Source: JACKII01 sp965222315 (lineage in GTDB: Bacteria; Pseudomonadota; Alphaproteobacteria; Bin95). Taken from it: a stretch of 64,000 nucleotides of DNA. Made by a program: the position numbers and the translations under genes. Shown in pieces: positions 24,371-34,000 of this stretch; position 1 is the first letter of the stretch, and each line of letters begins with the position of its first letter. The stretch lies in assembly GCA_965222315.1 (NCBI GenBank), contig OZ244951.1:1-64000 (forward strand), read 5' to 3'. A model generated the notes under the pieces. The model searched no databases and had not been told where the DNA came from. It saw nothing but the letters and a program-made list of their open reading frames with translations.

Positions 24371-25536
24371 GACCTATCTCCTTCGGAATTTTCAGTGGTC
24401 CGGCCTCGCCGCTTCATGGTGGAAGCCCAGAACAGCAGCGTTGAAAGCGGAGCGAAGAGATCGATGATCAGCGCTATCGCCATTTGCGGAAGGTGCGAGG
24501 ACGCGTACGCCCAAACCAAATCCTGCGCGGGTTTCAGAACGGCGCGTCCGGCCTCTGGCAGCGGCAGCGCCTCGATTTGCGTAATCAGGCTCTCGATCTT
24601 GCGCGCGTTTTCCGCCTCTTCACCGGCCAGCATTGCGATGGCCCGGTTCTGGTTCGCCGCAAAACCGCCATTTGTGCTTTCCAGCTTTCCAATGGCTGAA
24701 GACAGCCCCGTCGCCCCGGCGCGTAGCGCGCGAGTGCGATCTTCGTTTTGCAGGGCCTGGAGCAGAGCGTCCATGCGCCGGGCAAGCGCCAGAAAGTCCA
24801 TCTCCCGCTCGCCAATAGGCCGGTCCCGGTCATAAATGATGGTATCGAGCTTTGCAGAAAGTGCCGCGATCTCGCGGGTCCGGGCCTCATTGACCGCAAT
24901 GGTCTCTTCCAGCGTCTCGGCAATCGCGCGCTTGCTTTCGCACTGACCCAGCAGATAGCCGGTCACCAGCCCCTTGCCTCGTGAGCCGGTAATGCTGCCG
25001 GTTTGCAGTTCTTCCTGGTGGCGCGCACATGCTGCGCTGGCCTGCGCTCCAATAATAAGCAGTGCGTCTTCCATGGCCGCGGCCCGCGGAGCCAGCATCG
25101 CCGCCTTGGCCGCATAAAGATCGGCTTGAGCTTGCAGCTCTTTCCCGCGCGCGCTGTCCTTCGTTGTGCCGATGATGCTGGTCAAGGTGCTGGAGAGTGC
25201 CAGCGCGACCATCAGAACCGTCGCCACGAACAAGCCAATGCCCTTCGCGCGCGGCGCTACAAAGAGCGGCATTAGCTTCATTGTGTAGTGCCACAGCGCG
25301 AACTGCGAGCCCGTTGCGCAGGCGACGATCAGGATGCACAGCATCCGGGTCGAATCGCTTGCGCCGCTGATCCATTCGGCCATCGTGAGCATACCTTCGT
25401 AGCTGGTGTATGCGCTTCCGAACAGAAGCGCCAGCAAGAGGAGCGGCTGATAGAAGACCTGATAAGCAGCCGCGAGGCGTTCTGCCTCGCTTTGGCCGTT
25501 GCGGTTGGTCTGATCCGGGATTTTATCAAGAGACAT
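24367..25536 (-). CDS. Polytopic membrane protein with long coiled coil
   Basis: The 389-residue product has three N-terminal membrane segments (about 28-50, 64-88, 97-122), a long Ala/Glu/Arg-rich coiled-coil region (about 130-340) and one C-terminal segment (about 345-370, MAIALIIDLFAPLSTLLFW). It is the first gene of a three-gene overlapping operon with the coupling protein. I do not recognise the family. The arrangement resembles membrane scaffold proteins of transfer systems, but that is inference. Confidence 0.7.
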   Translation of the reverse strand: MSLDKIPDQTNRNGQSEAERLAAAYQVFYQPLLLLALLFGSAYTSYEGMLTMAEWISGASDSTRMLCILIVACATGSQFALWHYTMKLMPLFVAPRAKGIGLFVATVLMVALALSSTLTSIIGTTKDSARGKELQAQADLYAAKAAMLAPRAAAMEDALLIIGAQASAACARHQEELQTGSITGSRGKGLVTGYLLGQCESKRAIAETLEETIAVNEARTREIAALSAKLDTIIYDRDRPIGEREMDFLALARRMDALLQALQNEDRTRALRAGATGLSSAIGKLESTNGGFAANQNRAIAMLAGEEAENARKIESLITQIEALPLPEAGRAVLKPAQDLVWAYASSHLPQMAIALIIDLFAPLSTLLFWASTMKRRGRTTENSEGDRS

Positions 25537-25713
25537 TGTCTGTCGCCATTTTTCCGCAGGTAAAGACGCTTTTGGGTACTGCGTTTATGGCGATGGTAAT
25601 TGCGAGTGGAAATTTGGAATGACGATATTATTGTTCCATTAAGGGAATTGATACGGACCAATATTCCATTTATATTTTGTGCGATTGGAGCAATGCGGAA
25701 GCGCAGCAAAAAT

Positions 25714-25740
25714 ATCTGGAAGAATCTGGAATGATCTGGA
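25714..25740. repeat. Three phased ATCTGGA repeats (iteron-like)
   Basis: ATCTGGA occurs at 25714-25720, 25724-25730 and 25734-25740, exactly 10 bp apart, so the copies lie on one face of the helix. They sit in the 238-bp divergent region between the membrane/coupling operon and a 307-residue unknown protein, with AT-rich sequence on the far side. They could be an operator or replication iterons. Confidence 0.65.
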
Positions 25741-25747
25741 ATTCTGA

Positions 25748-25790
25748 CGCCAGAAAACGAGGCGCACGCGAGCCGTGCGCCGTTCTGGCG
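25748..25790. repeat. Nested hairpin next to the phased repeats
   Basis: Outer arms CGCCAGAA / TTCTGGCG (25748-25755, 25783-25790) and inner arms GGCGCAC / GTGCGCC (25761-25767, 25775-25781) form a stem of 15 bp interrupted by a small bulge. It lies 7 nt after the repeats and covers the presumed GTG start of the next gene, so it could be a termination, attenuation or initiator-binding structure. Confidence 0.65.
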
Positions 25791-26698
25791 GGGATCGTCC
25801 AACATTGCAGATTAATAACGGCGCGCCGGTTTATGCGGCGCTGAGCAAGGCAGAGCGCGCGCTTCTAATTGCCTTGATACACTACCTGAAGGACAGGCAC
25901 CGGATCGATCATGCGCAGATCGCCCGGCTCGATAAGAGCTGGATGCCTGATTACCTGCGGATGAAAGGGACCAAGGGCGAAGAGGATATTTACGATGGGG
26001 TCTACCGCGTCGCCAAAGATCGCTATGCGGATTTCGAGCCGTGGGCGCGCGAGGCATTCACCTCCTTATATGGGCGGCCTCACGATCCGCTGCCTTTGCC
26101 GGAAACGGAAAAGGCCCGCCCCGAAGCTTTCCTGACCGATCTATTGAAGCACCTGGTCACGGACCCGGAGAAGATCGCCCAAATCCGCAGCGCCTATGAA
26201 GGCGTGTTTGCGCTCTACCGGTTCCGAGCGAGCAACATCAACGCCGGAGCCTCAGAAAACGATCTCAAAGAATTCGTGCGCGAGCGCCTGGAAATTTACA
26301 CGGTCCCTGAAGCCATGCCGTTGCGGTTTCGGCTGACCTATGAAGGCGGGCGTTTCGGTATTCAGGACGGCACCGTGCTGGAGGCTAGCGGCTTCATTGC
26401 GCCGACTTATTCCGACCTTTATCTGATTGGGCACGAACAGGCCCAATCACACAATCTCATGATGGTGATCCCGCGCGTGCTGGTGCAGCCGAAATCGGCC
26501 ATCGGGCTTGTGCTGCGCAGGCATGAGCCCAAAGGTTTTTTTGCCTCGCGGATTTTGTTGCAACGCTGGGAAGGGAACACGGAACTCAAAACCGGTTTCG
26601 TCAGTCCCGATGATGCCCCGATCCTGGAGGGCAGCCAGCATCTCCTGCGTAATACCGTTCCTCTCGACGGGCGAACAGTGCTGTTGATGCGGGAGTAG
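25775..26698 (+). CDS. Unknown protein next to iteron-like repeats
   Basis: The product is 307 residues if the GTG at 25775 is used. That start lies inside a hairpin and no good ribosome-binding site is seen, so the true start may be downstream. The N-terminal third is helical and charged (SKAERALLIALIHYLKDRHRIDHAQIARL), possibly DNA-binding. The C-terminal half looks like a beta-rich sensor-type domain (LRFRLTYEGGRFGIQDGTVL ... LYLIGHE). I recognise no family. The divergent position and repeats suggest a regulator of the coupling operon or a replication protein. Confidence 0.55.
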   Translation: MRRSGGDRPTLQINNGAPVYAALSKAERALLIALIHYLKDRHRIDHAQIARLDKSWMPDYLRMKGTKGEEDIYDGVYRVAKDRYADFEPWAREAFTSLYGRPHDPLPLPETEKARPEAFLTDLLKHLVTDPEKIAQIRSAYEGVFALYRFRASNINAGASENDLKEFVRERLEIYTVPEAMPLRFRLTYEGGRFGIQDGTVLEASGFIAPTYSDLYLIGHEQAQSHNLMMVIPRVLVQPKSAIGLVLRRHEPKGFFASRILLQRWEGNTELKTGFVSPDDAPILEGSQHLLRNTVPLDGRTVLLMRE

Positions 26699-26718
26699 CC
26701 GGAAAATTCCTGCCTAAT

Positions 26719-28231
26719 CTAATGTAAGTCCTCATAACAACTGCCGGAGATATATTCCCAAGTATCATCTACGCATTGGAAAATACAAAGTCCGGATGCT
26801 GGATGAAGGCATGAAGTCGTCGTGGTTTGCAGACTTCTTTTGTTGGTAGAAGGCGGAACGCATGGAGAATAACCAGCTCCCATCCAGTGAGTAGGGTGAG
26901 TGGATGGGGATGCTGGAGAACAATCATCGCCCAAGGGCTTTTGGCAAACATACCCACCATCGGCATCAGCGATTAGCGCTTCCCCCTCATCGCAGGACGG
27001 CAGGCTGATAGCGGCGCAGACAAATTCGTCCCCATCGGATACCAGCGTTTGTCCCGCCGGGCATGTCGGGTTTGAGCTTGGCTTCGGTTCGCAAACCGGT
27101 ACGCCGTCACGGACGCTAACCAGCATCTCACCTGCCGGGCAGCCATAATCAGCAGCAGGCGCGGCAGGCGGCGGCGCACAGTTGGGCGCATTGTTGCTGA
27201 TGCCTTCCATAAATTCTCCGCCCGGGCATTGCATGCCGGGAGAGCCGCCGATTACTTCGGGTAGCATACAGTTCGCATCGCTTTCATCGCAATAGGTGTC
27301 GGAGGACATGCGTGTCGTTGCGGAAACCGTGTCTCCTGCTATGTTGTCGCCCTGTATATCGCCATTGACGTCTAGCATCACACTTGGATTGGGTACGCCG
27401 ATCCCGACATTGCCGGTATTGATATTGTAGATATCGTCGATATCCGAGGCAGATCTGGCCCATAATCCGTCATAGGATTCGCTGGTGGTATAGATGGCGC
27501 GGTCGTCATATGAATCGACGCCTGCCGCTTTCCCTTGATCGCGGAACACGGCATCACCGTCGCAGTTTTCCTGCCCGATGCCGGACCCTGTACAGGCGGT
27601 CGCATAAGCGGTGCCGTCGTCGGTATAGCCGCCCTGACCGTCTTCACCATGGCTGTAGAGAAAGAAGTGTGCAGAAGCTGGCGGCGTAACCATACTCGTG
27701 CCGGATTCGCCGAGCACATCGATTCCGCCCATATCCTTGTCAAACACGGCCGGTGGCGGTTTGGCCAGTTCTTCGGTAATGGCATAGCTTAATCTCTGCC
27801 CGTAGCCGTCCAGCGTGGCATCGACCGGAATGTTCAATTCCTTGTAGGGAACCGCGCCGATCCGGACATTTGTAGGTGGAAGCGGTCCGGCGCCATCCGG
27901 GTCCCGTCCGGGAACGCGCATGACACCAGCCGCGGCGGATGTGGTCGTACAGTCATCGGCCGCGCCGTCCAGCGGGTCATTACGGGTCGTATTGACAGGC
28001 CGTTGGAGCCGGGCAGGGATAGTGGCCGTTGGTAGCCAGATATTCCGCGAGAGCCGCCTGCACGGTCTGTAAACTGGAATCCGTATCGTCGATCTTTTTC
28101 TTGACGAAAAACTGGTTTGCGATGGCGGTCACCGAGGCCAGAATGATCCCTGCGATGAGAAGAACCATCGAGAGTTCAATCAGCGAGAAACCTTTGTTAC
28201 CGACTTGTCTGAATGATTTTCGTTGTTTCAT
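26719..28231 (-). pseudogene. Type IV prepilin / PilV-like adhesin, broken by a frameshift
   Basis: The minus strand starts at 28231 with a prepilin N-terminus (GFSLIELSMVLLIAGIILASV, with the G-F cleavage site and Glu5). It reaches NGHYPCPAP near 28005 and stops at 27980. In a neighbouring frame the sequence continues without loss as RPVNTTRNDPLDG ... RVPGR ... VRIGAVPYKEL and runs to 26719. The downstream part has a GIGVPNPSVMLDVNGDI unit, then Cys-rich CPAGExLVSxxDG repeats and a variable end, as in PilV tip adhesins. A one-base change near 28000-28015 accounts for the break. It may be a real mutation, a sequencing error or, less likely, programmed. Confidence 0.75.
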
Positions 28232-28615
28232 AGTATATTTGCCCCGTAATAAAAACTTTATTATTTAGTAAATTATATTTATGGATTTATACAACTATTA
28301 TTTCATAAAAATAGTTCATAATTGGTTAAAATGTTAGATAATATTAAATACTTACCCATACCAAAAGGATAATGGCCATATTTTCAATGATTGCTATCCA
28401 TATTTACTAGGTTTCATTTTTTATATGCAGATACTCAGGACGTAACCAGCGCCTTCTACGTAATGCTATCCACCTCGATGCGGCGATACTTTTAATGTAG
28501 GAGAAAAAACTGAAGTCATGTTTGAAAATATAAAAATTGTTTATTTGTTGAAATTGCATTAAAAATTATTCAATAATTGAATTATACAATTTTATTGATG
28601 AGAGGGGTATTTGAT
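28232..28615. other. AT-rich intergenic region
   Basis: This divergent stretch of about 380 nt between the pilin-like pseudogene and the S74 protein is very AT-rich, unlike the surrounding GC-rich element. It holds the promoters of both genes in all likelihood, but I cannot assign -35/-10 pairs with confidence. No gene, tRNA or clear repeat is seen. Confidence 0.5.
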
Positions 28616-29818
28616 ATGAAAAAATTGATATTGTTATTTTTTGTGATGGCGCTTGTTTTCCCTGCGCGCGCGCAGGAAACTGCACCGGAAGCAACCTGCA
28701 CCGCTGGAGAAACGAACTATACCCGTCAAACCGGCGGTCCCGAAGCCAATGGGGTTTTAACATTTTTACAATGCAATGGTACCAAGTGGCTCGGGACAAT
28801 GCGCATTGATAATGCAAATGGGAATTTCCTTGTAGATAATGATGGAGGAGGATCATTCAATAAATATGCAGTATCAGGAAGTAATAATATATTATTTGGA
28901 TATAATGCAGGTGCGCAAGTTGGTTCCCAGAGTAATAATATTATGATGGGTGGCGGTGCTGGGTATAGAACAACGGGACAAGACAATACCTTTGTTGGGG
29001 TGAATGCAGGAGGAAGAGCAGAGACATCCTATAACGTAGCTATTGGTAGATCTGCTCTAGGGACAAATGGATCCGGGCCAGTAGCGATGAGCAACACCAC
29101 TGCAATAGGTTGGCATGCTGGCTTTTTATCTCAAGGCAGCAGTTCCCTATATCTTGGGAAATATGCAGGAAGATATGCTCAAGGAAACAACAATATTTTC
29201 ATCGGAACTGATACCGGAGACAATGGTGGAGCCACCACCACTGGGGCAAATAATATATTGATCGGTAATGATATTGAGTTGCCGACGACGTCTACGTCTA
29301 GTTTCCTGAGTATTGCTGATTTGATCTATGGCGAAATTTCAGCGGGTGAGGTGGGGATCGGAACAAATGCTCCCCAGGCAGAACTGGATGTTAACGGGGA
29401 TATTTATTTTTCGGGGATTATTCGTGATATGTCAGATCGGCGCCTAAAGGCCGATATACATCCCGTGAGCAACGCATTGGAAGGTATCACCAGCCTTGAC
29501 GGCGTTTCTTTTGTTATGAAGGATGACACCGAAAAACGGCGTGAATTTGGCTTGATCGCGCAAGATGTTCAGTCCGTTTTCCCCGATCTTGTTGATGCCG
29601 ATTCGAACGGTATTTTGGGATTAAATTATATTGGCCTCATTGCACCATTGATAGAAGCGCTCAAGGAGTTGGATAAGAAGATCAGCGATCAGGATGACGC
29701 GATTGTGCGTCTTGAGGCCGAGAACGCCAAACTCCGCCGGATGCTTCATCAAGTGACGGCCCGCATGGACGTGATTGAGGGGAAGCGCCGTCCGCCGCTT
29801 AAGCCGTATAATCCATAG
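28616..29818 (+). CDS. Secreted protein with C-terminal S74 intramolecular chaperone domain
   Basis: The 400-residue product begins with a signal peptide (MKKLILLFFVMALVFPARA). Its middle is repeats of NNILFGYNAG / NTFVGVNAGG / NIFIGTDTG type, like head repeats of trimeric surface proteins and tail spikes. A GIGTNAPQAELDVNGDI unit follows. The end is a peptidase S74 domain (SDRRLKADIHPVSNALEGI, EFGLIAQDVQSVFPDLV) with a terminal coiled coil. S74 domains trimerise tail fibres and then cleave themselves off. The gene is AT-rich compared with its neighbours. ATG 28616 is chosen because AGAGGGG lies about 10 nt upstream and the signal peptide starts there. Confidence 0.82.
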   Translation: MKKLILLFFVMALVFPARAQETAPEATCTAGETNYTRQTGGPEANGVLTFLQCNGTKWLGTMRIDNANGNFLVDNDGGGSFNKYAVSGSNNILFGYNAGAQVGSQSNNIMMGGGAGYRTTGQDNTFVGVNAGGRAETSYNVAIGRSALGTNGSGPVAMSNTTAIGWHAGFLSQGSSSLYLGKYAGRYAQGNNNIFIGTDTGDNGGATTTGANNILIGNDIELPTTSTSSFLSIADLIYGEISAGEVGIGTNAPQAELDVNGDIYFSGIIRDMSDRRLKADIHPVSNALEGITSLDGVSFVMKDDTEKRREFGLIAQDVQSVFPDLVDADSNGILGLNYIGLIAPLIEALKELDKKISDQDDAIVRLEAENAKLRRMLHQVTARMDVIEGKRRPPLKPYNP

Positions 29819-30312
29819 GGTTCAGGTACACAAATAATGCAAATCTGACAGTTACCGACCCGTTAAGGGGTAACGCAAGGTGTGGGTGGTAGTACCACCC
29901 CGACCTTGGCAAGGGGACCCGCTGCGCGCCCCCGTTGCATCCCCCCGGCCTTGGCCCTCCACCCGCATTGAGCAGGTTTCAGGCCATTCAAACCGTATCG
30001 CCGGTTTGATCCACTCGCAGAGGAGACTTCGCTCTCCCCTGCACCCCATCGACTTAGGAGCGTTCCGGCCCCCAAGACCCCAGACCATTTCATGGAGACC
30101 AAAGACGGGAGCTTTCGCGCTGCCCTTCCTTGGAACCTTCCCATCGACCAAAGGGCCTTCGTGCCCCTTGGAACCCTGACCGCGCGTATGCCGCCCTGGA
30201 CCCTGCACCAGGGTTTCGCCCATGGAGACGATCAGCGGGTAACCTGGCCCCTGAACCCGGGAGACCAACAGCGCGAACGCCGATGTCTTTCTGAGGCCAC
30301 CGCTGGGCATAA
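29819..30312. other. GC-rich region without a credible gene
   Basis: This stretch of about 490 nt has an abrupt change to GC-rich, C-run-containing sequence. It holds two small inverted repeats: GTTACC/GGTAAC at 29851-29874 and the near-perfect palindrome GGGTGGTA-G-TACCACCC at 29884-29900. Open frames on both strands have no recognisable protein character. It may be the trailing end of the defence operon plus a structural or transfer-related DNA segment. Confidence 0.45.
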
Positions 30313-31038
30313 TCAGTCTGCCAGAACGAGTTCGGCCAACCCATCGAGCTTACCCTTGATTGGCCGCCAACCGGGCATCTGTTTATCCAACAGTTCGTAA
30401 AAACGGGGGCTGTGATTGTGTTCCTGTAGGTGGCACAGTTCATGGGTAATGACGTAGTCAATGCATTCTCTTGGAGAGCGGATCAGCCACGGATTGAGAT
30501 TGATTGATCCGCTTGGTGAACAGCTTCCCCACTGTTTTTTCATTGTTACAAGCTTCAGGGCGGGTTTCGTGTCCAGCCATGGTGTCTTTGCGCAAATCTC
30601 ATCCATGCGGCGAGAGAAATACTCAATCGCGCGCTGTTTGTACCAAGCATTCAGTCTGCGCTTCACCGCTGCGCGGTCGACCTTCGGGAGTTGGATTTTG
30701 ATTAATCCGCCCTTGAGTGCGACTGACGACTTTTGACCAGGCGTTTCTTCGACTTTTAACTGGTAGCGCCGCCCAAGATAAAAATGTGTTTCGCCACTTA
30801 TATATTCGCGCGCCAGCGCGAATTCCCGGACCCGTTCCCCCTCAGCAAGCCGTTGTGATATCCACCTGGCTCTTTTGCTGACTGCTTTCCCAATATCACC
30901 CGCTTCTTTGCCAGGCGGCACTTCCACTTCAACTCGCCCATCTGGTTGGACGTGAATGCGGACTTTTGATGAAAGGGCAGAGTTAATGGCTATACGATAA
31001 TTTATCCTTCGCTCCCCATAATAGATGAACCCGTCCAT
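30313..31038 (-). CDS. YgjP/SprT-like zinc metallopeptidase
   Basis: The 241-residue product has the zinc motif HELCHLQEHNHSPRFYELL near the C-terminus, together with KKQWGSCSPSGSINLNPWL, the signature of the YgjP (DUF45, UPF0758-unrelated) family. These proteins are often encoded with type I restriction genes. Here the gene starts one base after the hsdR stop, making it the last gene of the defence operon. Its substrate is not known; cleaving a restriction subunit to limit damage is one possibility. Confidence 0.85.
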   Translation of the reverse strand: MDGFIYYGERRINYRIAINSALSSKVRIHVQPDGRVEVEVPPGKEAGDIGKAVSKRARWISQRLAEGERVREFALAREYISGETHFYLGRRYQLKVEETPGQKSSVALKGGLIKIQLPKVDRAAVKRRLNAWYKQRAIEYFSRRMDEICAKTPWLDTKPALKLVTMKKQWGSCSPSGSINLNPWLIRSPRECIDYVITHELCHLQEHNHSPRFYELLDKQMPGWRPIKGKLDGLAELVLAD

Positions 31039-34000
31039 CTAAAGCTCACCCCGGCTAAGTCCTATTTTTGTAACTTCGACGATTTGTTCCGTGGCCTTTT
31101 TTGCGTTGTCCAATCCGATCTTCTTGAACAACAAGGGCAGAACGCCTTTTCGGATAGCTGCTTCAATGTTCTGAGGACTCAATGTGTTTTCAGCGACGGC
31201 ATCTGAAACGATCTTCTCAATTTCGAGGCTGATGTCGGCGAAATTTTCGGTGTGATTATCGTTGTTCTCACCTGTGCTGGTCAATTTGAGGATTCCAAAA
31301 TACGCAGCGGCATGTTTATTGCCTTGCAGCTTAGAAGGCACGCCGTCTACCTCACGGTTCGAGACCTTTTCCTCAAAATCTTTAAATAGCGCATATTGCT
31401 TAAAAGGATGGTCGAATAAAGCCTCGGCTTCTTTTATCGCCTGCTTGAGAAGCTCAGAGAAATAGGCTTGCGCATAGGGATCATCTGCCAGTTCCTGCTC
31501 AATGGTTCTTTTTACGCGTGAGCGAATTATGTCTGTCTCGTTCTTGACCTTCTCCTCAGTCCATTCCTCGGGTGCTTCTTGATTGCCAAGCTCGTTGACA
31601 ATGTAGACGCCATCCGCATCCCGTACCTCTTCGCCAACAACGTGCTGGTCTACGAGCCTGCGGATTTGTTCCTCATACGCGCTAAAATCGATGGTCTCCT
31701 GAGCATCCTGTTTAGCCGTGCGGCGCAGTTCTGAGAAAAACTTCAGGTCCCTTTTATAGGTTTGAATCTGTGCCTCGGTGATGGATGCGTCTTCAAAGAA
31801 TGAGCGCGAGCCAAGCGCCACCTTCAAACACATCCCGAATTCCGTCAGCGCTTCGTAGAAATCTTCGCGCACCTTCTGCCGAAGATCGACCGCAACACCG
31901 TCTGCGTTGGTCTCGATTTGGGGGATCAGGATTTGACGGTACTGCTCGCGATCCGAGCGGTTCTTCACATCTGAGAAGATAGCCCAAAGCGCCGCGTGAA
32001 GTTTGGGCAGGCGCTTGTATTCTGTCGAAACCTCTGAGTAGAGCCCTTCGATATCTTCGATATCGAAGCCGCCCTGGGTTTTTTCCGCCAGGTCCTGATA
32101 TTCTGTGATTGCCGTATCGAGCTCCTTGAGGATGCCGCGATAATCGATCAGAAGGCCGTATTTCTTCTCCTCATGGAGCCGGTTCACACGAGCGATAGCC
32201 TGGATCAGGCTATGCTGCTTGAGCGGCTTGTCGATATACAAAACGGCATTCTTTGGCTCATCAAAACCCGTCAGCAGCTTGTCAACGACAATTAAGATAT
32301 CCGGCGCACCCGGCTCGCTGAATGCTTCGATGACCTCGCGTTCATAGTCTTCGGGATCGCCTTTGACGTTGCTTTTCCACCATTGCTGCACCTCGGGCAG
32401 TTCCGCTTCATCCACCTCCGCATGACCCTCGCGTGTATCCGGCGGTGAGATTACGATGGCGCTGGTCACAAGGCCGGTGGCGTCCAGTTCTTTCTTGTAG
32501 CGCACCGCCGAGAGCTTGCTATCTGTAGCAAGCTGGCCCTTGAGGTCCTTGCCCAGCTTCTTGAAGTTTTCGTTGAAATGAATGGCAATATCCCAGGCGA
32601 TCAGGCGGATGCGTCCGGCTGATCCGTAGACTTGACCGCGTTTGCCGTATTTTTCCTTGAGATCGCTCTTCTGCTTATCCGAAAGTCCGGCTGTGATCTT
32701 ATCGAACCAGTTATCGATAGCGCCCGCGTTTATATCCAGAACCGGACGCCGTTCTTCATAGAGCAGCGGCGTGACCGTTCCGTCCTGGACCGCACGCTGC
32801 ATTGTATAGGCGTGAACAATCGGACCGAACTTGTTCGTCGTTTTGTCATTTTTCAGGAGCGGCGTGCCGGTAAAGGCGACGTAAGAGGCATTGGGAAGCG
32901 CCTTTTTCATGCGCTCATGGTTTTCGCCGCTTTGGCTTCTGTGCCCTTCATCGATCAGGACGATTATGTTTTCGCTCGGGTTGTAGCATTCGGGCAGCCG
33001 GGAGGCGGTCCCAAACTTATTGATGATCGAAAAGATAATCCGCTCATTCCCCTTGCCGATCCGCTTGGCCAGGTCCCGGCCAGTCGATGCCTTGGCACGG
33101 TTCTCTTCCTTCTTGATCCCTCTTGTTTCCCCGAAGGCTCCGCTGTGGAGGAAGGTGCGGGCAAGCTGCTTTTCGAGATCGACGCGGTCGGTCACAACGA
33201 AAACGCGGCACTGGGTCAGGTTCTGGTGAAGGAGCATCGCCTTGCACAAAAAAACCATGGTCAGGCTCTTGCCTGAACCGGTCGTGTGCCATATCACGCC
33301 GCCTTCACGCCCCCCGTCGGGACGGATCACGGATATCCGGTCGATAAGCGCTTTGATACCGAACACCTGCTGATATCGCGCAGCAACCTTTCCGGCTTTT
33401 TTGTCGAACAGGATGAAGAACCGGATAAACTCAACCAGCCGATCTTTCGAAAGCAGGCTGATCAGTAACCGGTCCTGATCCGTCACAAACTGGACGCCCG
33501 ACCAAAGTGACAGGAAATGTTGCTGCACATTTGGCGGTTTGCCGTAGAGCAGCGCATCGTGGTCCTCTAACGCCAGACGCGTGTTCTTGATTCCCTCAAA
33601 ATGACTTTCGTCAAACGCTTCCTCGCGCCACTTCGCCCAGAACTTCTTCGGCGTTCTGGTTGTGCCGTACCGGCCTTCGGTACCGCTGATCGACAGGAGA
33701 AGCTGCGAATAGGCAAAGAGGTGCGGAATCTCATCGTGCTTCTGATTCCGGATGTTCTGACTGATCCCCTCATCGACCAGCGACATGTTTGGGTTGCCGG
33801 AATCCGGGCGCTTCGCCTCAATGACCACGACCGGCAGGCCGTTGATGAAACAAACGATGTCGGGGCGGCGCGTATGAGTGCCGTCGGTCGATAGCACCTC
33901 AAACTCATCGCTGACGATGAAGCTGTTACTCTCCGGCCAATCCCAATCGATAATCTTGACCGTAGGTGAGTGCTTCTTACCGTCCACAAACTCGGTCACT

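Noticed and set aside
29852..30310. A 152-residue minus-strand frame and other frames in the GC-rich segment.
   Set aside because: They have Gly/Arg/Pro-rich random composition and overlap in several frames. No family or good start is seen, so the stretch is described as non-coding.
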